A DNA stretch of 64,000 nt from positions 167,570-231,569 of the forward strand of contig JACQFQ010000004.1 of NCBI GenBank assembly GCA_016199985.1, written 5' to 3'. Under the pieces are notes generated by a model that searched no databases, was not told where the DNA came from, and saw only the letters and a program-made list of their open reading frames with translations. This document shows, piece after piece, positions 8,575 to 24,483 of this stretch. Positions within the stretch are counted from its first letter, which is position 1; each line of letters starts with the position of its first letter. A program made the position numbers and the translations under genes. This DNA is from Verrucomicrobiota bacterium. Lineage in GTDB: Bacteria > Verrucomicrobiota > Verrucomicrobiia > Limisphaerales > UBA11320.

Positions 8575-11500
8575 ATGCGATTCGTATTTGTGCTCCTCGC
8601 CTGCGCTCTCGGCGTCTCCCAGTCCGTCTCAGCCGACAGCATCGTGGTCTTCAACGAAGTCATGTTTCATCCCACTGGAAACGAAGCGCTCGGGGAGTGG
8701 CTGGAACTCCATAACCAGAACGCCGTCGACGTGGATATCAGCGGATGGTCGCTCACCGATGGAGTCGATTTCGTCTTCCCCGAAGGAACGATCATCAAGG
8801 GCCGCGGTTACCTTGTCGTGGCCAGCGATGTGGCGGGCTTCGCGGCCGCCAACGGCGGGCAGCAAGCGCTCGGCCCCTTTAGCGGAAAGCTGTCCAACAC
8901 GGGCGAACGCCTGCAGCTCCGCGACATCAACCAGCGCGTGATGGACGAGCTGAAGTACGGCTCGGACGGATCCTGGCCTGTGGGCCCGGACGGCGCCGGG
9001 CTTTCTCTCGCCAAACGGGATCCCAATAGCGCCGCGGGCCGCGCTGAGAACTGGACGTCCAGCGCCGAGATCGGCGGCACGCCCGGACGCAAGAACTTCC
9101 CGGACGGCTCTTTCACGCCGCCCCCAGGCGTTCTGTCTTATTGGAATTTTGACGAGGCCGGCGGCGGCGCCCAGGACATCGTGGGAGGCAACTCCGGCGC
9201 CCTCTCGTCCTCCGGCTTGAGCCGCGCGCCCGGACTCGTCGGCGCCGGCTCGCTCCTTTTCGCCCCCGCAGGCAACGGCTCCGTGTCTCTCGGACGCGCC
9301 CAAACCAACCTCCTCTCCGTCAAGACCGGCTTCACGGTGGAGGCGGTGGTGAAACCCTCCTGGAACGCGGCCGGGCGCGCGACCCTGTTTCGCAAGGAGG
9401 CGGACCGTCGCGGATCGTTGGTGTCCTATTGGTCCTTCGATGAAGCCAACACGGGGACGAACGTGGCCATCGAGCCGGTCTCCGGGAACAACGCCTTCCT
9501 GAAAACTGGGAGCGTCCGAACGAATGGACTGGTCGGCGCGGGCGCGTGGCTGTTCAAGAATGCCACCACGGAGGGCCTGAATGTGGGCACGGGGCTGCTC
9601 AGCAGCTTTTCGTTCACCACCGGGATCACTGTGGCGGCATGGATCCGGCCTCAGTGGAGCGGGGCGTCCAACACCTATGACGCCATTTTCTACAAGGATG
9701 ACAGCACCAATCGAATCGTCTTCGGATTTCAGAACGACGCCAGCAACGCGGTCGGCGTGGTCTCGATCCCGCCTGGGCCGGTGCTCTCCCTCGGGCTCAA
9801 CGTCGGCGGCGTCTACAGCGAGCTGGACATGCCCCTGGATGGCAACGCCGGACGCCCCACGCTGGATCAGCTGAAGGACGGCGCGCCGCATCATGTCGCC
9901 GGCTCCTACGACTCAAGCTCGGGAACATCGGGCATCTGGGTGGACGGCGCGCTGCGTTACTCGGCCGAGCGAAATGGCGCGATCCGCAGCGGCGGGAACG
10001 CGGCGGCGTTCATTGGCAACAAGGGCGGGGCCGGCGGCCAGCCGTTCACCGGAGTCATCGACGAACTGGCGATCTGGTCCAGCGCCCTGCCGGCGGAGTC
10101 GTTGGCGCGGCTCGCGAGCGGCGTCGCGCCTCCCGAGGTGATGCCCGTGGGAGACCCCGGCAATCGCGTTCAGTTTGGTTTCCGGCTGGTGGGAGATTCC
10201 GACTTCACCGATCCCCCGATCACAACCACCCCTGCCCTGGCGTTTGGCATGAAGATCGGCGGGTCCTACCGCGAAGTGGAAGCCGCGCTCGATGGACAAG
10301 GCTCGCGCCCCGCGCTCGCCGCCCTGAACAACGGCGCCGTCCATCATCTCGCCGCGGGCTACACCAGCGCCGCGAAACAGCTCTGGATCGCGGTGGACGG
10401 GACGGTGATCGCCGCGAGCGCTGCTGAAGGGGCCGCCGATATGGGAGGCATCGGTTTGGGATTCATCGGAAACGCGTCCTACAACGGCTCCGAGGCTTTC
10501 AGTGGATCCCTCGACGAGGTGGTGATGTGGGATCGGGGACTGGATGAGGCCACGCTGGCTCTCCACGCCGAGCAGGCGCTCGCAGGGCGGCCGTTCTACG
10601 CCCCGCGCGCCGTCGAAGCCACGACCCTCGCCTTCAACGAGCTCCCCGGCCCCGCAACCACGCCCTACTGGATCGAACTTGCGAACACCGGTTCTTCATC
10701 CGTCAACCTTCAGGGCTTGATCCTCGCGCGGGCCGCCGGAGGACTCTACGTGTTCCCTCCTCAAACGCTGGAGCCCGGAGGACTCGTTCTGCTGAAGCAA
10801 TCCTCGTTTGGCTTTCATCCCAAGGCGGGGGATCTGCTCACGCTCTACACCCCAGGCCGCCAAGCGGTCATTGACGCGGTGAAAGTCGGGACGGGACCGA
10901 TCGCGCGCGTCGAACCCGGCGTCGGCCCCTGGCGCGTCCCCACGCAACCCACCGCGGGAACGGCGAACACTTTCGCCTTTCACGACGAAATCGTGATCAA
11001 CGAGATCATGTACCACGCGCCGCCCGTCTACTCAACGCCCGTTGAATACACCAACATCACCGTTGTCCCCATCGAGTCGGACTGGAAGTTCCAGCAAGCC
11101 GGCAAGGATCTGGGAACCGCGTGGCGCGACAAAAACTTCGACGACTCGACGTGGCCCGTGGGCTCGGCGCTCTTCTACAACACCAGTTCCAATCTTCCCG
11201 CCGCCAAGAACACTCAACTCGCCCTCGGCCCGCTCACCTATTACTTCCGCAAGGCGATCACCCTCAATCACGACCCCTCCACCGTCACGCTGAAGATCCG
11301 CACCGTGGTCGACGACGGAGCGGTGGTGTATCTGAACGGTTTCGAGGTGTATCGCGTGGGCATGAAAACAGGGCCGGTCGCGTACACCAACCTCGCAACC
11401 CTCGTGGTCAACGCGACGCTGGGACCTGTGGTGAACATCCCCGTGACCAACCTGGTCGCCGGAGCGAACGTGATCGCCGTTGAGGTGCATCAGAACTCGC

Positions 11501-14500
11501 CCACCAGCGATGACGTGGTCTTCGGCCTGGAGGTGTCCGCGCGAGTTCCCTTCAAGCCGGCACGGAAGTTCCAGGCGGATCCGGAACAATGGATCGAGCT
11601 CTACAACCGGTCCGGCGCGCAGGTCGACCTCTCCGGATGGAGGTTCACCGCGGGCGTCGATTTCCAATTCCCTCAAGGCAGCCTGCTCGCCGCCGGCGGA
11701 TATCTCGTCGTTGCCGCCGACCCCGGGACTCTCTCCATCAAGTATCCTTCGCTCAATCCCTACGGGCCATGGACCGGGAAGCTCTCCGGAGGCGGCGATC
11801 GACTCGTCCTCTCCGACCCTTCAGGAAACCCGGCCGATGAAGTTCGCTTCAACACTTCCGGGTATTGGCCGTCAACGCCCGCGGCCGGCGGCTCCTCGCT
11901 GGAGCTCAAAGACCCGTTCGCCGACAACTCCCGCCCCGAGGCGTGGGCAGGCAGCGATGAATCGAAAAAGGCCGAGTGGGTGAACATCACTTACACGGGA
12001 GCCGGCAAGTCAAGCGATCCTCATGGAGAAACCGCTTACAACGAGCTCGTGATCGGGCTCCTCGACACCGGCGTCGCGCAAGTGGACGACGTCAAGGTCC
12101 GCGACCTGACAGGGGCGGGATCGGGGAACCTGATCCAGAACTCCGATTTCGAGGCGGGAATCGGGAAGTGGCGGGTGATCGGGAACCATGCGGGCACATG
12201 GGATACAGATCCCTTCGATCCGACGAACCACGTCATGCGCATCGTCGCCGAAGGCATGACCGAGCACATGAGCAACCATGCCGAGACCACGCTGAAGGAT
12301 GGGGCCAAGTTCATCAGTCTCGCCGACGACCGGAACTACCAGATTTCGCTCCGGGCGCGGTGGGTTTCAGGATCGCCGCAACTCAACACGCGCCTCTTCT
12401 TCATCCGCGCCCCCAAGACCACCATCCTGCCGATGCCCAAGCGCTGGGGCACGCCCGGCGCGCGCAACTCCACGGCCGTCGACAACCTCGGCCCCACCTA
12501 TGAAGGGTTCGGACACAGCCCGACAGTGCCCAAGCCCGGCGAGCCCGTGGAGATCCGCGTCAAGCCTTCCGATCCTCAGGGAGTGACGGGTTGCGTGGCG
12601 TGGTGGACCCTCGACGGGACGAATTGGACCAGCGCGTCAATGGCCGCCGGAACGGGCGGGAAGTACACGGCGACACTGCCTCCCGCGGCCGCCGGCAAAG
12701 TGGTGCAATTCTACGTCGAGGCGACGGATGGCAAAGGAGCAACATCCACCTTCCCGCCGGATGGACGCGACTCGCGGGCGCTCTACCAAGTCGAGGATGG
12801 CCAGGCCAAGCTCGCCGTCTCGCATAATCTGCGACTCATCATGATGCCAGCGGACACGCGCTACATGCTGGTGAACACAAACCAGATGAGCAACGGACGC
12901 ATGGGAATGACCGCGATTTATGACGAGCGGGATGTGGTGTACGACGCGGGAATCCGCCTCAAAGGGAGCGAGCACGGCCGGCACAATCCGGACCGGGTGA
13001 GCTACAATGTCGATCTCCCTGGGGAACAGCTGTTCCGCGGGATCCACTCGACCATCGGGCTGGATCGATCCGGCGGATGGCGGTTTGGAAGAGTGTTCGG
13101 CCAGGATGAGATCGTGATCAACCACATCGTCAACCATGCCGGGGGAACTCCGGCCATGTGGAACGATCTCGTTCGCATCATCGGCCCCGACCTCAACTCC
13201 ACCGGCTCCGCCATCCTGCAGATGGCCCGATACGGCCCGACTTTCCTTGATTCACAATACGATCATGGCTCCGCAAACCCCGACTTCGAGTATGAGCTGT
13301 ACTACGGGCTGACGGAGCAGGAACCCAACCTGCCGGGGCTTGAAGGCTTGAAATTCTCGCAGGACGGCGGGCCCTCGGGCTTTCCGCTGGGAGACATGGG
13401 CGACGACAAGGAATTCTACCGGCTGGGTTACATCTTCAAGAACGCGCGGGACAAGGATGATCTGGAAGGGCTGATGCAGAAGCTGAAAATCTTCGGCCTG
13501 ACGGATGCGGCGTTCGTGGCGGCGGCGGATCAGAACCTGGATGTGGATGAATGGCTGCGCGCGTTCGCGCTGGCCCAGCTCTGCGGCGTCGGAGACCACT
13601 ACAGCGGATCCGGAGCCCAGCATAACCTCCATCTCTACGTTCGCCCCAGCGACGGGAGACTCATGCACTTCCTCTGGGACATGGACTTCGCGTTCACAGC
13701 CGCCCCCGACAGCGACATTTTCAACAATGGAGATCTCGCCCGCCTCGTTTCCCGATTTTCCAACAAGCGGGTCTATTACGGCCACATCCTCGACATCCTG
13801 GAAACGACCTATAATGGAACCTACATGGCGTACTGGGTCGATCACTACGATAACTTCACCTCGGGAGGGCAGGACTTCTCCGACATCCTGACCTACATCA
13901 AGTCTCGCAACACGGCCGTCCGCACCCTGCTTCCGAAGTTCGTTCCCTTCTCGGTGGCGAGCAACGGCGGGGCGCCCTTTGTGACAAACTCGCCGATCGC
14001 CACGATCTCGGGACGCGCATGGATTGACGTGAAGGAGATTCGCCAAGGCGGGTCCCTCACGCCCCTCGACGTCTCATGGACCTCGATCTCCAATTGGACG
14101 CTCCGGCTCCCGCTAATGCTGGGCAGCAACACGTTCGTCATCACCGCGCATCATCGCAGCGGCCGGATCCTGACGAACGCATCGTTCACGGTGGTGGGCG
14201 CGTCGCCGACGGGCGGCGTCGACACCGATGGCGACGGGATCCCGGACGCCTGGGAGAATATCTATGATCTGAATCCCCTTGTTCCCAGCGCGGACGTCGA
14301 TTCGGACCGCGACGGGTTCACCGACCTCCAGGAATACCTGGCTGGAACCGACCCTCGCAATGCGCAAAGCCGGCTTCGCATCGAATCAGTGACCTCGACG
14401 CCCAACGGCGCCAAGATCGCGTTCGCGGCCATAGCAGGCCGTGGATATCGACTGGAGTACCGCGACAGCCTCAGCGTCAGCGGCTGGAAGCCGCTCACCA

Positions 14501-14598
14501 CCGTCGCTCCCGCTGTGGCCGACCACAAAGTGGAGTGGGTGGACTCAGAGCTTGCCTCGCGGCAACGCTTCTACAGGCTCGTCACCCCAGCCGAATAG
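8575..14598 (+). CDS. Giant secreted LTD/LamG/CotH multidomain protein
   Basis: A 2007-residue exported protein. Residues 1-21 are a signal peptide (MRFVFVLLACALGVSQSVSA). Next come a lamin-tail domain (about 22-165; VFNEVMFHPTGNE, WLELHNQNAVDVDISGWSL), LamG/concanavalin-like modules with the YWNFDEAGG and YWSFDEANTG starts (about 180-670), and a second lamin-tail-like region. From about residue 803 a third lamin-tail domain begins but is interrupted by a jelly-roll-like insert (about 823-992). A CotH-like kinase region follows (about 1410-1770, with LWDMDFAF near 1701), then a DxDxDG calcium-binding stretch near 1882. The tail ends SRQRFYRLV, as in other verrucomicrobial secreted proteins. 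Likely a cell-surface adhesion or matrix protein; whether the CotH region is catalytically active is unknown. Confidence 0.85.
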   Translation: MRFVFVLLACALGVSQSVSADSIVVFNEVMFHPTGNEALGEWLELHNQNAVDVDISGWSLTDGVDFVFPEGTIIKGRGYLVVASDVAGFAAANGGQQALGPFSGKLSNTGERLQLRDINQRVMDELKYGSDGSWPVGPDGAGLSLAKRDPNSAAGRAENWTSSAEIGGTPGRKNFPDGSFTPPPGVLSYWNFDEAGGGAQDIVGGNSGALSSSGLSRAPGLVGAGSLLFAPAGNGSVSLGRAQTNLLSVKTGFTVEAVVKPSWNAAGRATLFRKEADRRGSLVSYWSFDEANTGTNVAIEPVSGNNAFLKTGSVRTNGLVGAGAWLFKNATTEGLNVGTGLLSSFSFTTGITVAAWIRPQWSGASNTYDAIFYKDDSTNRIVFGFQNDASNAVGVVSIPPGPVLSLGLNVGGVYSELDMPLDGNAGRPTLDQLKDGAPHHVAGSYDSSSGTSGIWVDGALRYSAERNGAIRSGGNAAAFIGNKGGAGGQPFTGVIDELAIWSSALPAESLARLASGVAPPEVMPVGDPGNRVQFGFRLVGDSDFTDPPITTTPALAFGMKIGGSYREVEAALDGQGSRPALAALNNGAVHHLAAGYTSAAKQLWIAVDGTVIAASAAEGAADMGGIGLGFIGNASYNGSEAFSGSLDEVVMWDRGLDEATLALHAEQALAGRPFYAPRAVEATTLAFNELPGPATTPYWIELANTGSSSVNLQGLILARAAGGLYVFPPQTLEPGGLVLLKQSSFGFHPKAGDLLTLYTPGRQAVIDAVKVGTGPIARVEPGVGPWRVPTQPTAGTANTFAFHDEIVINEIMYHAPPVYSTPVEYTNITVVPIESDWKFQQAGKDLGTAWRDKNFDDSTWPVGSALFYNTSSNLPAAKNTQLALGPLTYYFRKAITLNHDPSTVTLKIRTVVDDGAVVYLNGFEVYRVGMKTGPVAYTNLATLVVNATLGPVVNIPVTNLVAGANVIAVEVHQNSPTSDDVVFGLEVSARVPFKPARKFQADPEQWIELYNRSGAQVDLSGWRFTAGVDFQFPQGSLLAAGGYLVVAADPGTLSIKYPSLNPYGPWTGKLSGGGDRLVLSDPSGNPADEVRFNTSGYWPSTPAAGGSSLELKDPFADNSRPEAWAGSDESKKAEWVNITYTGAGKSSDPHGETAYNELVIGLLDTGVAQVDDVKVRDLTGAGSGNLIQNSDFEAGIGKWRVIGNHAGTWDTDPFDPTNHVMRIVAEGMTEHMSNHAETTLKDGAKFISLADDRNYQISLRARWVSGSPQLNTRLFFIRAPKTTILPMPKRWGTPGARNSTAVDNLGPTYEGFGHSPTVPKPGEPVEIRVKPSDPQGVTGCVAWWTLDGTNWTSASMAAGTGGKYTATLPPAAAGKVVQFYVEATDGKGATSTFPPDGRDSRALYQVEDGQAKLAVSHNLRLIMMPADTRYMLVNTNQMSNGRMGMTAIYDERDVVYDAGIRLKGSEHGRHNPDRVSYNVDLPGEQLFRGIHSTIGLDRSGGWRFGRVFGQDEIVINHIVNHAGGTPAMWNDLVRIIGPDLNSTGSAILQMARYGPTFLDSQYDHGSANPDFEYELYYGLTEQEPNLPGLEGLKFSQDGGPSGFPLGDMGDDKEFYRLGYIFKNARDKDDLEGLMQKLKIFGLTDAAFVAAADQNLDVDEWLRAFALAQLCGVGDHYSGSGAQHNLHLYVRPSDGRLMHFLWDMDFAFTAAPDSDIFNNGDLARLVSRFSNKRVYYGHILDILETTYNGTYMAYWVDHYDNFTSGGQDFSDILTYIKSRNTAVRTLLPKFVPFSVASNGGAPFVTNSPIATISGRAWIDVKEIRQGGSLTPLDVSWTSISNWTLRLPLMLGSNTFVITAHHRSGRILTNASFTVVGASPTGGVDTDGDGIPDAWENIYDLNPLVPSADVDSDRDGFTDLQEYLAGTDPRNAQSRLRIESVTSTPNGAKIAFAAIAGRGYRLEYRDSLSVSGWKPLTTVAPAVADHKVEWVDSELASRQRFYRLVTPAE

Positions 14599-14741
14599 CC
14601 GCTCACCCGGTCTGGAACGTCGGCGTCGCGCCATCGCGGCGCCGGCGCTCTTTTTGCCCGCGCACCCTCCCGTTTCGTCCTGTGAAGCCCCAAAGGAGAT
14701 GCCCGGAACATCCAATCGCTTGTGGAACCGAACAGGATAGG

Positions 14742-14760
14742 CCCCAAAATATGGGGTTTT
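14742..14760 (+). terminator. Possible weak terminator after the giant surface gene
   Basis: CCCCA (14742-14746) and TGGGG (14752-14756) form a short stem with a five-base loop, followed by TTTT. It lies between the surface-protein stop and the putative gyrB promoter. The stem is short, so confidence is low. Confidence 0.35.
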
Positions 14761-14768
14761 CGCCCTAA

Positions 14769-17447
<2,679 letters not shown>

Positions 17448-17477
17448 TTCCGACCCGCGCCTTTTTTCCGCCCTCCT

Positions 17478-20135
<2,658 letters not shown>

Positions 20136-20194
20136 AGACGGTTCTCATCAGCGTTCATGAGCCAAGGCCAGCTCGCAATTGAGACGTGCAGGAA

Positions 20195-20216
20195 GGTCGA
20201 GGTCGAGGTCGAGGTC
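20195..20216 (+). repeat. Short hexanucleotide tandem repeat (GGTCGA)
   Basis: GGTCGA occurs three times in tandem and then partly again (GGTC) in the gap between gyrA and the next gene. It is too short to imply a function; it could vary in copy number by slippage. Confidence 0.6.
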
Positions 20217-20362
20217 GGCCACTCGACGGTCTTCTCTGTTGCTCCCTCGCCCAGGACGCAAAACAAGACCACCAGGCCCGGCGCCTGCGCCTGTGACGTG
20301 GTTCTCTACAAAGGAGTCCGTTCCATCACCAGCACCGCGGAGAGGGTGGTGGAGGGAAAGCC

Positions 20363-21466
20363 GTGAGCGCTCCATCTTCCGCGGCGGCGTCCCTTGTCGC
20401 GACTGGGCCGCGCCTCGTCTCGCTCGACGCCTTTCGCGGGCTCATCATGTTCACGCTGCTTTGCGGCGGGATCTTTCACTCGCTCAAAGGGGACCCATCC
20501 TGGAACTGGCTCTTCCTCCAGAATGAGCATGTGGCCTGGGAAGGATGCGTCTACTGGGACCTCATTCAGCCCGCCTTCATGTTCATGGTCGGCGCGGCCA
20601 TGCCCTTCGCGTTCGCGCGGCGAGCCGCTCTGGGCCACTCTTGGAGCCGGCAGTTCGGGCACGCTGCGATCCGTGCGGCGGGCCTTTGCGCCGTGGGGAT
20701 ACTCCTCGACCATTTCGGATCGCAGAAAATCGAAATCGGATTCATCCGCGTGCTGCAGCAGATCTCCATCGGTTACCTCCTAGCCTTCTTCGCGGTGGGG
20801 CGGAGTCTGCCAACGCAGGCCATGGCCGCCGCCGCGATACTCATCGGCTACCACGCGCTCTGGACGCACAATCCCTGGAATGGCCCGGGAAGTCCGTGGG
20901 CTCAGGGCAACGAAAACATTGGAAGCGCTTTGGATCGCTGGCTGCTGGGCAGAAACTACTCGGGCTTCTATGTGGGGATGAACGCGATACCCTCCACGGC
21001 CACGATCCTTTTCGGCGTCATGGCGGGACAGCGGATTCAACAAGGTCCTGATCCGAGAAAGACCTGCCGCGACCTCGCGATCGCGGGAGTCGCGGGCATC
21101 GCGCTGGGGTGGGGCCTGAGTTCATGGGCGCCCCTGATCAAGCGCATCTGGACGCCTTCGTTCGCGGTCTACGCCGGCGGCTGGACCACGCTCATGCTGC
21201 TTGCGTTCTATTGGGTCATCGACGTCAAGGGCTGTAGGCGATGGTCCTTTCCGCTGGTGGTCGTGGGCATGAATTCGATCGCGGCGTATGTGATGGGCAA
21301 CGCCTTCGGCGGCTGGTTCCGGAGCCTGAGCGGCGCATGGATCGGCTGGCTCCAGGGACCGCTGGGCCCCGCGGGGTTCCCGGTGCTGCAGCATGCGCTG
21401 TTCGCCCTGGGGGCCTGGGGCGCCCTCTACTGGCTTCATTCCAGAAAGATCTTCCTCAGGCTCTGA
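20363..21466 (+). CDS. DUF5009-like / heparan-alpha-glucosaminide N-acetyltransferase-like membrane protein
   Basis: A 367-residue polytopic membrane protein with about ten hydrophobic segments. It opens with the family hallmark LVSLDAFRGLIMF, and WDLIQPAFMFMVGAAMPFAFARR follows. This matches bacterial relatives of human HGSNAT (DUF5009/DUF1624), thought to move acetyl groups across the membrane onto sugars. The conserved active-site-like histidine is not obvious by eye, so catalysis is not certain. The GTG start at 20363 is supported by a strong Shine-Dalgarno (GGAGG at 20351-20355). It stands alone between gyrA and the DUF1549 block. Confidence 0.8.
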   Translation: MSAPSSAAASLVATGPRLVSLDAFRGLIMFTLLCGGIFHSLKGDPSWNWLFLQNEHVAWEGCVYWDLIQPAFMFMVGAAMPFAFARRAALGHSWSRQFGHAAIRAAGLCAVGILLDHFGSQKIEIGFIRVLQQISIGYLLAFFAVGRSLPTQAMAAAAILIGYHALWTHNPWNGPGSPWAQGNENIGSALDRWLLGRNYSGFYVGMNAIPSTATILFGVMAGQRIQQGPDPRKTCRDLAIAGVAGIALGWGLSSWAPLIKRIWTPSFAVYAGGWTTLMLLAFYWVIDVKGCRRWSFPLVVVGMNSIAAYVMGNAFGGWFRSLSGAWIGWLQGPLGPAGFPVLQHALFALGAWGALYWLHSRKIFLRL

Positions 21467-21592
21467 TCGGCCTGGGAAGGAACACCTGTCGCGAAGGACG
21501 CAGCCCCAGGAGGAGAAGGCGCGCGGCTTCACCCAAATGTTCATTTGAATTGCCCATCGCGCTGTGGTGTCCTTTATCTCTAGCCACTGAAA

Positions 21593-24466
21593 ATGATGAT
21601 GCGCACGCCAAACCCATCGCCGCGCGCCGCGCTCGCGGCGACGCTCCTTCTCATCGCGGCCATTCGGCCTGCGTCGCAGGGCGCGGAAACCACGGCCAAG
21701 CCCTCTGTTCGCAAGGATCCCGCGACCCACTGGGCCTTCCAGGCGCCTTCGCGGCCCCCCGTTCCCAAACCCCGGGACGCCCGGGGCGTCCGCAACGCCA
21801 TCGACGCGTTCATCCGCGAGAAGCTGGATCACGAAGGATTGAAGCCCTCCGTCGAGGCCGACAAGGCGGCGCTCCTACGAAGAGCCTCCCTGGATCTTAT
21901 CGGTCTCCCCCCCACCGTTGACGAAGTGGACGCGTTCATGGCCGACAAATCTCCCGGAGCGTATGAAGCGCTTGTCGACCGGCTCCTCCAGTCCCCGCAC
22001 TACGGCGAGCGGTGGGGCCGATTGTGGCTGGACGCGGCCCGCTACGCCGACTCCGACGGTTTCGAAAAGGACAAGCCGCGCTTCGTCTGGCATTATCGGG
22101 ACTGGGTGGTGAACGCGCTGAATCGCAACATGCCCTACGACCAGTTCGTCATCGAGCAGATCGCCGGAGATCAGCTGCCCCAGGCCGGCGCCCAGGAGAG
22201 GATCGCGACGGGCTTCCTTCGCAACTCCATGCTGAATGAGGAAGGCGGCGTGGATCCCGAGCAGTTTCGGATGGAGAGCATGTTCGACCGCATGGATTGC
22301 ATTGGGAAGAGCGTGCTCGGCCTGACGATCCAGTGCGCGCAGTGCCACGACCACAAGTACGACCCCATCCAGCAGGAGGATTACTATCGAATCTTCGCCT
22401 TTCTGAACAATGACCACGAATCCTCGATGGTCGCGTACACTCCTGAGGAGGAGCGGAAGCGGGCGGATCTTCTCCGTCGGATGCGCGACGCGGAAGAGGG
22501 GCTCAGGCATCGGACCGCGGGCTGGGAGGAACGAATGGCCGCGTGGGAGGACTCCGTGCGAAACAACCAGCCGGAATGGATCCCCTTGACCTGCCGCCAC
22601 GAGGGAGAAAACGGCGAGCGGTTTTACTATTACGACGACGCGTCGATCCGCGCCGCGAGCTATGCCCCCACCATGTGGACGGCGCATTTTGAGGCCGCCA
22701 CCACGATGCCTCTCATCGGCGCCTTCCGGCTCGAGCAGCTCCCGGACCCCAACCTGCCCTGCCATGGCCCCGGTCGCTCGATCAAAGGCATGGCCGCGTT
22801 GAGCGAGTTTGGCGTCGAGGCGGTGGACGTCGCCCATCCGACAAACAAGATCGCGGTGAAGTTTGTGAAGGCCACCGCCGATTACTCCAACTCCGAGAAG
22901 GATCTGGAGAGCGAGTTCGACAATCAGAGCGGGAAGCGCCGCCCGTACGGGCCGGTGAGCTTTGCGATCGACGGCAAGGAGGACACGGCGTGGGGCATCG
23001 ACGCCGGGCCCGGCCGACGCAACCAGGCGCGGAAGGCGGTATTCCTTCCCGATCGGCCGATCGCCTTCGAGAGCGGCGCGACCCTGCACTTCCGGCTGAT
23101 GCAGAATCACGGTGGATCCAACTCCGACGACAATCAGAACCACAATCTCGGACGCTTCCGCCTCTCGGCGACCTCCGCGACGAATGTTGAGGCGGATCCG
23201 CTTCCCGCCGGCGTTCGCGACATCTTCAAGATCCCCCGGACGGAGAGGAGCCCCTCGCAGGTCGCGGCGGTGTTCAGCTATTGGAGAACAACGGTCCCTG
23301 AGTTCGCGTCCGTCAATCGTGAGATTGAAGGCCTGTGGAAAGAGTGGCCGGAGGGCGCGCCCACTTTGACGCTGGCCCGGCGCGCCGGCAAAGCCCCGGG
23401 CGAGGAAACCCGCTCGACGCGCATGTTCAAGCGCGGCGACTGGCTGAAGCCGGATCGCGCGGTGACGCCGGGCACGCCGTCCTTTTTGCATCCTCTGCCG
23501 GCGAACGCCGACAGCAGCCGGCTGACCTTCGCGCGATGGACTGTGGACAAGCGCTCCCCCACCACGGCGCGCGTCATGATGAACCGCATGTGGCAGGCCT
23601 ACTTCGGAACCGGAATTGTCGAGACCAGCGAGGATTTCGGATTCCAGAGCGCCGCGCCCTCGCACCAAGCGCTGCTGGACTGGCTGGCCTCCGAGTTCAT
23701 GGACCGCGGATGGGACATCAAAGCGATGCATCGCCTGATCGCCACCTCGGCCACCTACCGCCAGAGCAGCCATGTCACGCCGGCGCTCTACTCGCGCGAT
23801 CCTTACAACCGTCTCCTCGCGCGCGGACCCCGCGTCCGGGTCGACGCCGAGATCGTTCGCGACATCGCCCTCGCCACCAGCGGGCTTCTGCAGCCGGCTT
23901 TGGGCGGTCCGAGCGTCTACGCGCCGGCGCCCGACTTTCTATTCAAGCCGCCCACGAGCTACGGTCCCAAAACCTGGAACGAGGAGCAGGGCCCGAACCG
24001 TTACCGGCGCGCCCTGTACACATTCAGGTTCCGATCGATTCCCTACCCGGTTCTCCAAAACTTCGACGCCCCCAACGGCGACTTTTCCTGCGTCCGACGC
24101 GCCCGGTCGAACACGCCGTTGCAGGCGCTCACCACGATGAACGAGGTGTTGTTCATGGAATCCGCGCAGGCGCTCGCGCGGCGGGTGTTGGAGAATGGGG
24201 GCCGCACCGACGACGAGCGTCTCTCCTATGCCTTCCGCCGGGTGTTAAGCCGCGCCCCCACCGTGGCCGAGAAGGCCGATCTCAAGGAACTCCTGGGGCA
24301 GCAGAGGAAATACCTGGCCGAAGGTTGGGCGAATCCGCGCGAGCTGGCGAAATCGACGGAAGCCGATCGCTCCCTCCCCGAGGGGGTCAACCCGACGCAG
24401 CTTGCCTGCTACACCGTTGTGTCCCGTGTGCTGCTGAACCTCGACGAAGCGATCACGAAAGAATAA
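21593..24466 (+). CDS. DUF1549/DUF1553 secreted protein with CxxCH motif
   Basis: A 957-residue exported protein of a family found almost only in Planctomycetes and Verrucomicrobia. It has an N-terminal signal peptide (residues 1-30), then DUF1549 (about 55-260; [19 protein letters not shown], then [20 protein letters not shown]). This contains C248AQCH252 followed by DHKYDPI, a possible c-type heme or metal site. The middle region has a galactose-binding-like fold signal ([14 protein letters not shown]). DUF1553 occupies about 633-900 ([37 protein letters not shown]). The DUF1501 gene follows after 17 bases, the usual partnership. Biochemical function is not established; roles in polysaccharide degradation have been suggested for the pair. 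Confidence 0.9.
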   Translation: MMMRTPNPSPRAALAATLLLIAAIRPASQGAETTAKPSVRKDPATHWAFQAPSRPPVPKPRDARGVRNAIDAFIREKLDHEGLKPSVEADKAALLRRASLDLIGLPPTVDEVDAFMADKSPGAYEALVDRLLQSPHYGERWGRLWLDAARYADSDGFEKDKPRFVWHYRDWVVNALNRNMPYDQFVIEQIAGDQLPQAGAQERIATGFLRNSMLNEEGGVDPEQFRMESMFDRMDCIGKSVLGLTIQCAQCHDHKYDPIQQEDYYRIFAFLNNDHESSMVAYTPEEERKRADLLRRMRDAEEGLRHRTAGWEERMAAWEDSVRNNQPEWIPLTCRHEGENGERFYYYDDASIRAASYAPTMWTAHFEAATTMPLIGAFRLEQLPDPNLPCHGPGRSIKGMAALSEFGVEAVDVAHPTNKIAVKFVKATADYSNSEKDLESEFDNQSGKRRPYGPVSFAIDGKEDTAWGIDAGPGRRNQARKAVFLPDRPIAFESGATLHFRLMQNHGGSNSDDNQNHNLGRFRLSATSATNVEADPLPAGVRDIFKIPRTERSPSQVAAVFSYWRTTVPEFASVNREIEGLWKEWPEGAPTLTLARRAGKAPGEETRSTRMFKRGDWLKPDRAVTPGTPSFLHPLPANADSSRLTFARWTVDKRSPTTARVMMNRMWQAYFGTGIVETSEDFGFQSAAPSHQALLDWLASEFMDRGWDIKAMHRLIATSATYRQSSHVTPALYSRDPYNRLLARGPRVRVDAEIVRDIALATSGLLQPALGGPSVYAPAPDFLFKPPTSYGPKTWNEEQGPNRYRRALYTFRFRSIPYPVLQNFDAPNGDFSCVRRARSNTPLQALTTMNEVLFMESAQALARRVLENGGRTDDERLSYAFRRVLSRAPTVAEKADLKELLGQQRKYLAEGWANPRELAKSTEADRSLPEGVNPTQLACYTVVSRVLLNLDEAITKE

Positions 24467-24483
24467 CCCCCCGATCCCCCATC

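Noticed and set aside
23335..24483. Upstream extension of the DUF1501 frame
   Set aside because: It overlaps the DUF1553 coding region in another frame; the real protein begins with a Tat-like signal at 24484.
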